From contig NZ_CADCWQ010000001.1 of assembly GCF_902806455.1 (NCBI RefSeq), positions 1,364,001 to 1,428,000 of the forward strand: a stretch of DNA of 64,000 nucleotides. Direction: 5' to 3'. This DNA is from Virgibacillus doumboii. Lineage in GTDB: Bacteria > Bacillota > Bacilli > Bacillales > Amphibacillaceae. Under the pieces are notes generated by a model. It was not told where the DNA came from. It was given only the letters and a program-made list of their open reading frames with translations, and made no database searches. The translations under genes and the position numbers were made by a program. Position 1 is the stretch's first letter. Each line of letters starts with the position of its first letter. This document shows positions 58,921 to 64,000 of the stretch, one piece after another.

Positions 58921-59607
58921 GTGCTTGACAAAAGACAAAAAATAACGATTAAAGGAACAAAAGATGGACTGACGCTGATTATTGATGATCAATGTTCCTT
59001 TGATGAAGTATTGGCTGAACTTGGTATAATACTTGCAGAGAATAATCCAAGACAGGACGAGCCTGCCGTTCCGGTAACAGTGAAATTAGGTGACAGGTAT
59101 TTAAATGACGAGCAAAAAGACGAATTGAGTGAGCTGATAGGTCATAAAAATCGCTTTACTATTCAATCTTTTGATTCCAATGTTATTCGAAGAGATGAAG
59201 CATTAACATGGAAAGCGGACAGCGACGTTAAAGCGATTAATAGAATAGTAAGATCCGGTCAGGTTTTGGAAGTGGTCGGGGATTTGTTGCTGATAGGTGA
59301 TGTGAATCCCGGGGGAAAAGTAGTTACAACAGGAAATATATTCATTATGGGAAATCTTCATGGAATTGCACATGCTGGATCAAATGGTGATCGTAAGGCG
59401 ATAATTGCTGCGTCCTACATGAAACCCAGCCAGCTACGAATAGCAGATTATATAAGCCGTGCTCCGGATTATGAATCTGACGGAGTTTATATGGAATGTG
59501 GCCTCATAGATGAAACGCAGGACAAAATTATCATTGATCGCCTGCAGGTACTTTCACGTAAACGAAACGATTTAAGCGGGTTTGAAAGGAGAATGCATAA
59601 TGGGTGA
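58921..59607 (+). CDS. minC: Septum site-determining protein MinC
   Basis: A 228-aa inhibitor of FtsZ assembly. The N-terminal domain (about 1-100) contacts FtsZ. The C-terminal beta-helix domain has GDLLLIGDVNPGGKVVTTGNIFIMGNLHGIAHAG, the MinD-binding and dimer core. The start is GTG 58921 with GAGGTG upstream. It overlaps the minD start by 8 nt. Confidence 0.95.
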   Translation: MLDKRQKITIKGTKDGLTLIIDDQCSFDEVLAELGIILAENNPRQDEPAVPVTVKLGDRYLNDEQKDELSELIGHKNRFTIQSFDSNVIRRDEALTWKADSDVKAINRIVRSGQVLEVVGDLLLIGDVNPGGKVVTTGNIFIMGNLHGIAHAGSNGDRKAIIAASYMKPSQLRIADYISRAPDYESDGVYMECGLIDETQDKIIIDRLQVLSRKRNDLSGFERRMHNG

Positions 59608-60397
59608 AGCAATTGTAGTTACTTCTGGAAAAGGGGGAGTCGGCAAAACTACTTCGACTGCAAATATCGGTACTGCACTAGCTCTCATGGACAAAAAGGT
59701 TTGTTTGATTGACACGGACATAGGTTTACGGAATCTTGACGTAATTATGGGTCTCGAGAACCGTATAATCTATGATATTGTTGATGTCATAGAGGAACGC
59801 TGCAAGCTTAAACAGGCGTTGATTAAAGATAAGCGGTTTGAGTACTTAACACTTTTACCTGCAGCACAGACAAGTGATAAATCTTCTGTAACAACCGATG
59901 GGATGAAAAAAATCATTGATGAACTGAAACAGGAATATGATTATATTATTATTGACTGCCCGGCAGGAATCGAACAAGGCTTTCAAAACGCGATTGCTGG
60001 TGCGGATAAAGCTATTGTGGTGACAACACCTGAAAAATCCAGTGTCAGAGATGCAGACCGAATAGTTGGATTACTGGAAAAAGAGGATATTGAACCTCCA
60101 AAACTATTAATCAATCGTATTCGTAATCATATGATGAAAAATGGAGATATGCTTGAGATTGAAGATATCGTCCAAATTCTTTCGATTGACCTGCTTGGAA
60201 TTGTAATTGATGACGATGAAGTAATTAAAGCATCCAATCATGGGGAACCTGTTGCATTTCAGCCTAATTCCAAAGCTTCCATTGCATACCGTAACATTGC
60301 ACGAAGAATATTGGGTGAAACAGTTCCATTGCAATCATTGGAAGATGAAAAAGGGATGTTTAAGAAAGTAAAAAAGTTTTTCGGCATGCGTTCATGA
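59600..60397 (+). CDS. minD: Septum site-determining ATPase MinD
   Basis: A 265-aa membrane-cycling ATPase that recruits MinC to the cell poles. The deviant Walker A SGKGGVGKTTSTANIG is at residues 9-24, switch regions are in DTDIGLRNLDVIMGLENR and IIIDCPAGIEQGF, and the C-terminal amphipathic membrane helix is MFKKVKKFFGMRS. ATG 59600 with AAAGGAGAA upstream is chosen. minC and minD are coupled by overlap, and a terminator closes the operon. Confidence 0.97.
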   Translation: MGEAIVVTSGKGGVGKTTSTANIGTALALMDKKVCLIDTDIGLRNLDVIMGLENRIIYDIVDVIEERCKLKQALIKDKRFEYLTLLPAAQTSDKSSVTTDGMKKIIDELKQEYDYIIIDCPAGIEQGFQNAIAGADKAIVVTTPEKSSVRDADRIVGLLEKEDIEPPKLLINRIRNHMMKNGDMLEIEDIVQILSIDLLGIVIDDDEVIKASNHGEPVAFQPNSKASIAYRNIARRILGETVPLQSLEDEKGMFKKVKKFFGMRS

Positions 60398-60405
60398 ATA
60401 CCGTG

Positions 60406-60450
60406 AAAAAACACGCAGTAAGCCACATCCAGGCTTACTGCATGTTTTTT
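60406..60450 (+). terminator. Terminator after minD
   Basis: A 19-bp stem with one mismatch, core CGCAGTAAGCC / GGCTTACTGC, 7-nt loop and T6. It ends the mre-min operon. Confidence 0.92.
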
Positions 60451-60481
60451 ATTAGGCGGTTTTCTTAAATATTGTCTTTTT

Positions 60482-61093
60482 GGCTGTTTTCGTATAGGTT
60501 GTTGCTGTTAGTTAGCAGTTGACATAAAATGCGAACTACTTTAAAAACAGTTGAGAGTAAAAACACCGCTGCGGAAATACACTTCGCTTTCCGTGGGCGG
60601 CTGCCCGGCCCTCTTCGTGCTTACGCACTCAGATGTCTCATCTAGGCCTTTCCTCCCACAGGAGTCTCAGCGTATTTCCTCCGCTAAGTTTTTGCTTTTA
60701 ACCATCTGGTTAGAGTAAGATATTTAAACTTACCAAACCAGCAGCTGGAATATGAGAAATTCCCCGAAAAGTAAAACCACTTTTTTATGCGATGTGCCAC
60801 TGTCCAGCTTTCCTTGTCAACTAGAAGGTTGGGACATAACGAAAACGTGTAACAGTAAAAACGAACAACGCACGAAACCAGCGTAGGAAATATACGTAGA
60901 CTCCTGCGGGAAGAAAAGCCTAGGTGAGACTACGAAACGCGATAGCGATTCGGAGGCTCACCAGCTTCCCGCGGAAAGCGGAGTATATTTCCGGAGCGGT
61001 GTCATAGCACTCAACCGTAGTTCGCATTAAATGGAAAATGTGAAGTAGGGTTTCGAAATGGAGCAAATAGAAACTATATATGCGAAAGCAGCC
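60482..61093. repeat. Mosaic palindromic intergenic element, copy 6 (composite)
   Basis: The longest copy. The outer ends GGCTGTTTTCGTATAGGTTG (60482) and ATATATGCGAAAGCAGCC (ending 61093) are imperfect inverted repeats. Inner ends ATAAAATGCGAACTA (60524-60538) and TAGTTCGCATTAAAT (61018-61032) pair at 13 of 15. The left module has the core CACCGCTGCGGAAATACAC to GTATTTCCTCCGCT. A second arm at 60827-60912 (GGGACATAACGAAAACGTG) belongs to another repeat type and runs into GACTCCTGCGGGAAG and CCGGAGCGGTGTCA. It looks like two repeat units nested or joined. It ends 9 nt before a sigma-E-like promoter. Confidence 0.85.
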
Positions 61094-61101
61094 TTTGGAT
61101 A

Positions 61102-61130
61102 ACATATCTTTGCCGGAACTCTCATACACT
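61102..61130 (+). promoter_or_regulatory. Candidate sigma-E promoter for spoIVFA-spoIVFB
   Basis: ACATATC (61102-61108), 14 nt, CATACACT (61123-61130). The -10 fits the known sigma-E consensus CATACANT fully. The B. subtilis spoIVF operon is sigma-E-dependent. Transcription should start near 61137, which rules out the TTG at 61130 as start codon. Confidence 0.75.
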
Positions 61131-61162
61131 TGTACAAATGCGTGATGAGGGTTGTGAAAATA

Positions 61163-61930
61163 ATGAACAAAGGAATTAAAAAAGTAAGGAAATCTATTAA
61201 TCAACGGAAAAAACTGAGGGGATTAAATTCAAAGGAAACAACATCAAAACAATTTTGGCCATCCTTTCCTCAAGAAGAAGAAAAGCACGGCTATTTTCCA
61301 ACTTTTACCGATAGTACGGTTCAATCTAAAGACAGAAGCAAACGAATTTCCGGATTTGCAGTTAAAGGAATATTATCGGTTATGCTCTTCCTGGGGGCGG
61401 CATTGCTGTTTCAATCAGAAGCAGAATTGGTTTCCAAACCAAAAGAGTGGACAGGCAATGCATTGACTGAAGAATTTCCGTTTGCAAGTGTCAATCAATG
61501 GTACCAGGAAACGTTCGGAGCACCAATGGGATTATCGCCAAATCAGGATAGTGATACTGGAGATGGACAACCACTTGCACTTCCTGTATCCGGCGATGTT
61601 TCTGAAACATTTCAGACAAATGGAACTGGTATCATGATATCTCCTGAATCAGCTACAGGAGTAACGGCATTGCGGGATGGTGTGGTAATTTTTGCTGGAA
61701 ATGACAGGGAGACAGACAGAACTGTGATTGTTCAGCATGCCGACAACAGCAAGACTGTCTATGGTCATTTGAGCAGTATTGATGTTCATTTATATCAGTT
61801 TGTTGACGGGAATCAAAAACTTGGTGATTTTGAGCCAACCGCTGAAAATGATACCGTTTATTTTGCGATTGAAAAAAATAATTCATATGTGGACCCTGTT
61901 CAGGTGATCAAAGTTGATGACTCTCCATAA
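61163..61930 (+). CDS. spoIVFA: Stage IV sporulation protein FA
   Basis: In B. subtilis it anchors and regulates the SpoIVFB protease in the outer forespore membrane. It is 255 aa from ATG 61163 (GAGGG 11 nt upstream; GTG 61154 and ATG 61145 are alternatives). A basic N-terminus is followed by one transmembrane helix (GFAVKGILSVMLFLGAALLF, about residues 65-85). The C-terminal domain resembles M23/LytM (GVTALRDGVVIFAGNDRETDRTVIVQHADNSKTVYGHLSSIDVH), but the zinc ligands look incomplete, so it is probably non-catalytic. It overlaps spoIVFB by 14 nt. Confidence 0.9.
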   Translation: MNKGIKKVRKSINQRKKLRGLNSKETTSKQFWPSFPQEEEKHGYFPTFTDSTVQSKDRSKRISGFAVKGILSVMLFLGAALLFQSEAELVSKPKEWTGNALTEEFPFASVNQWYQETFGAPMGLSPNQDSDTGDGQPLALPVSGDVSETFQTNGTGIMISPESATGVTALRDGVVIFAGNDRETDRTVIVQHADNSKTVYGHLSSIDVHLYQFVDGNQKLGDFEPTAENDTVYFAIEKNNSYVDPVQVIKVDDSP

Positions 61931-62783
61931 ATTTATACCATCAATTCACATTCATCCGATATTATTAGTGTTTATTATCATTTCGTTTTTTACTGGTACA
62001 TTCACAGAGCTCATGATTATAGTAAGCATTGTACTGTTCCATGAGCTTGGTCATTTTATGGCAGCAAAATTGTTTAATTGGCGTATTAAAGGAATTATGT
62101 TATGGGTGTTTGGTGGTGTGATGGATACTGATGAGCACGGTACAAGGCCGCTGCATGAGGAAATGATCGTTACAGTTGCAGGTCCGATTCAGCATATATT
62201 TATTTATGTGCTGATATTATTTTTTTCGCTGGATTCATCTGCAGTACCTTCGTCCATCATTGATTCGGTTCTTTTTTACAACACTGTCATTTTAGTATTT
62301 AATTTATTGCCAATTTGGCCACTTGACGGTGGAAAATTGCTTTTTCAGGTACTTTCTGCAATACTTCCATATCGAAAGGCTTATAATTATGTTATTCTAT
62401 TTTCTATATGTACAATTGTTATCTTATTAGTTGTACAATTATTTTTTATACCGTTTACGTTAAGTGCATTTGTTCTTTTTCTGTTTTTGTTCATGGAGAA
62501 CAGGGGTGACTGGAAAAGGAGATATTATGTATTTATTCGTTTTTTGCTGCGGCGATATCAGGGTGAAACATATGTAAAAGGAATTCGCCCAATAGAAGTA
62601 CCGCACCACATCTTTCTAATGGATGTATTCAGCCATTTTCACCGTGAAAAAAAACACCCGATCTACATTGCATTTCCTGGAGGTGTTCGGCGGTCGATTG
62701 ATGAAATGGATTGTCTTCACAGTTATTTTCATGAACAAAATTACATGAAGTCAGTTGGTGAAATTGCCAGTCAGATACCATGA
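61917..62783 (+). CDS. spoIVFB: Intramembrane metalloprotease SpoIVFB
   Basis: A site-2 protease that cleaves pro-sigma-K in the mother cell. At 288 aa it equals B. subtilis. The zinc motif HELGH is at residues 42-46 within a membrane helix, and the third ligand is Asp137 in NLLPIWPLDGGK. A C-terminal CBS-like regulatory part follows (YVKGIRPIEVPHHIFLMDVFSHFHREKKHPIYIAF). ATG 61917 has AGGTGA 9 nt upstream inside the spoIVFA end, so translation is coupled. Confidence 0.95.
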   Translation: MTLHKFIPSIHIHPILLVFIIISFFTGTFTELMIIVSIVLFHELGHFMAAKLFNWRIKGIMLWVFGGVMDTDEHGTRPLHEEMIVTVAGPIQHIFIYVLILFFSLDSSAVPSSIIDSVLFYNTVILVFNLLPIWPLDGGKLLFQVLSAILPYRKAYNYVILFSICTIVILLVVQLFFIPFTLSAFVLFLFLFMENRGDWKRRYYVFIRFLLRRYQGETYVKGIRPIEVPHHIFLMDVFSHFHREKKHPIYIAFPGGVRRSIDEMDCLHSYFHEQNYMKSVGEIASQIP

Positions 62784-62799
62784 AATTCAACAGTACAGC

Positions 62800-62829
62800 T
62801 TGACAAACACTTATATAACATGGTAACAT
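62800..62829 (+). promoter_or_regulatory. Promoter of rplU-prp-rpmA
   Basis: TTGACA (62800-62805), 18 nt, TAACAT (62824-62829) with TGG just before it, forming an extended -10. Confidence 0.8.
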
Positions 62830-62834
62830 CTATA

Positions 62835-62932
62835 CGTTATTCATCGTAGCACCAGTGCTACAACCGCGCAGAGCAGGTTCTAAATTCGATGGAACGGATA
62901 CCTGCAATGGCGAGTCTTAGTTAATTAAGGAG
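62835..62932 (+). promoter_or_regulatory. Ribosomal protein L21 leader
   Basis: The 5' leader contains two clear stem-loops: GTAGCAC-CA-GTGCTAC (62846-62861), and GCAGGT (62873-62878) with ACCTGC (62900-62905). This matches in position and form the L21 leader of Firmicutes, thought to bind L21 for autogenous control. The match is made from memory, not by covariance search. Confidence 0.75.
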
Positions 62933-62940
62933 GTGCAGGT

Positions 62941-63249
62941 ATGTACGCAATCATTGAAACAGGCGGTAAACAAGTAAAGGTTGAAGAAGGACAGGAAATT
63001 TACGTTGAAAAAGTCACAGCAGATGCAAATGACGCTGTTACATTTGACAAAGTTCTTTTTGTAGGTGGAGACGATGTTAAAGTTGGTGCTCCATACGTTA
63101 GCGGTGCAACAGTTACTGCTAAAGTTGAAAAACATGGCCGTCAGAAAAAGGTTACTGTTTTCAAATATAAGAGAAGAAAGAACTACCATCGTAAACAAGG
63201 TCATCGTCAGCCATATACTAAATTAGTTGTTGAAAAAATTAATGCATAA
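62941..63249 (+). CDS. rplU: 50S ribosomal protein L21
   Basis: The 102-aa L21 protein. It starts [18 protein letters not shown] and ends with the basic [26 protein letters not shown] typical of the family. AAGGAGGTG precedes the ATG. It is the first gene of the rplU-prp-rpmA operon. Confidence 0.98.
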   Translation: MYAIIETGGKQVKVEEGQEIYVEKVTADANDAVTFDKVLFVGGDDVKVGAPYVSGATVTAKVEKHGRQKKVTVFKYKRRKNYHRKQGHRQPYTKLVVEKINA

Positions 63250-63260
63250 AGGTTTGGCTT

Positions 63261-63590
63261 ATGATTAAAGTAACTGTGTATCGAATGAATAACCAAATCA
63301 TCGGATTTGAATTGTCAGGGCATGCAGACAGCGGCCCATACGGCTATGATTTAGTCTGTGCGGGGGTTTCTGCAGTAACATTTGGTTCTGTAAATGCAGT
63401 TATGGAATTGTGTCAAACAGACCTTGACATTGAACAGGGAGATAAAGGAGGATACCTGAGGGTTATCATTCCCGATCAATCGAATGAGCGTGTAATGGAA
63501 AAAATTCAACTCTTATTTGATGGTATGCTTATCTCACTTAAAACAATTGAACGAGAATATAGCCAGTTTATTACCATTCAAAGTAATTAA
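63261..63590 (+). CDS. prp: Ribosomal-processing cysteine protease Prp
   Basis: A 109-aa protease (YsxB) that trims the N-terminus of L27. The catalytic dyad is visible as His21 in LSGHADSG and Cys33 in [13 protein letters not shown]. It lies 11 nt after rplU and 14 nt before rpmA, the conserved arrangement in Firmicutes. The L27 encoded next carries the matching cleavable extension. Confidence 0.95.
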   Translation: MIKVTVYRMNNQIIGFELSGHADSGPYGYDLVCAGVSAVTFGSVNAVMELCQTDLDIEQGDKGGYLRVIIPDQSNERVMEKIQLLFDGMLISLKTIEREYSQFITIQSN

Positions 63591-63604
63591 GGAGGTGCAG
63601 CTGT

Positions 63605-63895
63605 ATGCTACGTCTAGATTTACAGTTTTTCTCACAGAAAAAAGGTGCCGGCAGTACGAAGAACGGTCGTGATTCAGAATCCAAACGTCTTGGTGCTAAA
63701 AGCGCTGATGGCCAAACTGTAACGGGTGGTTCTATTTTGTTCCGTCAACGTGGAACAAAAATTTACCCTGGTTTTAACGTGGGCCGCGGTGGAGACGACA
63801 CACTATTTGCTAAAATCGATGGTGTTGTTAAATATGAACGCTATGGTCGTGACCGCAAAAAAGTCAGTGTCTATCCAGTAGCTCAGGAAGCATAA
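63605..63895 (+). CDS. rpmA: 50S ribosomal protein L27 with cleavable N-terminal extension
   Basis: A 96-aa L27. The first nine residues MLRLDLQFF form the Prp-cleaved leader known from Staphylococcus, and mature L27 would start [30 protein letters not shown] text ([32 protein letters not shown]) is the conserved body. AAGGAGGTG precedes the ATG. Confidence 0.98.
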   Translation: MLRLDLQFFSQKKGAGSTKNGRDSESKRLGAKSADGQTVTGGSILFRQRGTKIYPGFNVGRGGDDTLFAKIDGVVKYERYGRDRKKVSVYPVAQEA

Positions 63896-63914
63896 TATAA
63901 ATGCAAGTGACTTT

Positions 63915-63946
63915 AAACTCCAGCCGGAAGCCGGTTGGAGTTTTTT
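63915..63946 (+). terminator. Terminator after rpmA
   Basis: AAACTCCAGCCGG / CCGGTTGGAGTTT stem with one G-U pair, 3-nt loop, T6. Confidence 0.92.
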
Positions 63947-63978
63947 CGTGCATTAAATGAAATTTTCGTGCTTTTCTG

Positions 63979-63987
63979 CTATACTTT
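63979..63987 (+). promoter_or_regulatory. Possible promoter of the next gene
   Basis: TGCTATACT is a TGN-extended -10 in the last bases of the window. In B. subtilis spo0B-obg follow rpmA. The gene itself is outside the window. Confidence 0.35.
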
Positions 63988-64000
63988 TCTTACTATTAGG

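Noticed and set aside
316..61093. Insertion sequences with transposase
   Set aside because: All six elements were checked for reading frames; only short chance frames through the palindromes occur.
1..64000. CRISPR array
   Set aside because: The GC-rich repeats are long, dispersed, internally palindromic and not regularly spaced.

Overview
This window is about 64 kb of chromosome from a low-GC, endospore-forming Gram-positive bacterium of the family Bacillaceae. The gene order closely follows the Bacillus subtilis segment running from cvpA/polX to rplU/rpmA. Strong Shine-Dalgarno sites, frequent TTG/GTG starts, sporulation genes (gerE, gerM, spoVID, spoIIB, spoIVFA/FB) and many acidic proteins fit a halotolerant genus of the Virgibacillus / Oceanobacillus / Lentibacillus type. 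The genus is inference; the family is well supported. No phage, plasmid, CRISPR array or transposase gene is visible.

Layout. 1-5.5 kb: end of cvpA, then polX, mutS2 and a DUF350 membrane protein. 5.6-10.6 kb: fatty-acid degradation cluster lcfA-fadR-fadB-etfB-etfA, with a perfect FadR-type operator in front of fadR. 11.3-17.5 kb: trxA, uvrC, yslB (minus strand) and the sdhCAB operon. 17.9-25 kb: thioesterase, gerE (minus strand), a cation/proton antiporter, a MarR regulator, murI, gerM, rph, the ITPase and a phosphoesterase. 25.1-25.5 kb: a consensus promoter driving a duplicated 5' half of tRNA-Gly, an intact tRNA-Gly(UCC) and tRNA-Arg(UCU). 25.6-33 kb: ysoA-like TPR protein, tig, clpX, lonA, ysxC. 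33.3-35.6 kb: polar amino-acid ABC transporter. 36.2-43.5 kb: membrane protein (minus strand) and hemAXCDB-L. 43.6-49 kb: spoVID, ysxE, a small membrane protein and T-box-controlled valS. 49.1-54.1 kb: two tandem RimK-like ATP-grasp proteins (minus strand), folC and a diguanylate cyclase. 54.3-60.4 kb: spoIIB, radC, mreBCD, minCD. 61.1-64 kb: spoIVFA/FB, then the L21 leader with rplU, prp and rpmA.

The genes mostly serve core tasks: DNA repair (PolX, MutS2, UvrC, RadC), beta-oxidation feeding the ETF, succinate oxidation, protein quality control (trigger factor, ClpX, Lon), heme synthesis, cell shape and septum placement, and several stages of sporulation. Candidate sporulation promoters can be read directly: sigma-E-like sites before spoVID and spoIVFA with the same 14-nt spacing, and a sigma-K-like site before gerE.

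The most unusual content is non-coding. Six long mosaic palindromic elements (about 290-610 bp) sit only between genes, bounded by inverted repeats and built of shared modules. One 62-bp cassette occurs in three of them. Shorter relics lie before clpX, after valS and before spoIIB. Other points of interest are the tRNA-Gly half duplication, the ATP-grasp pair beside folC, and two small membrane-peptide genes.
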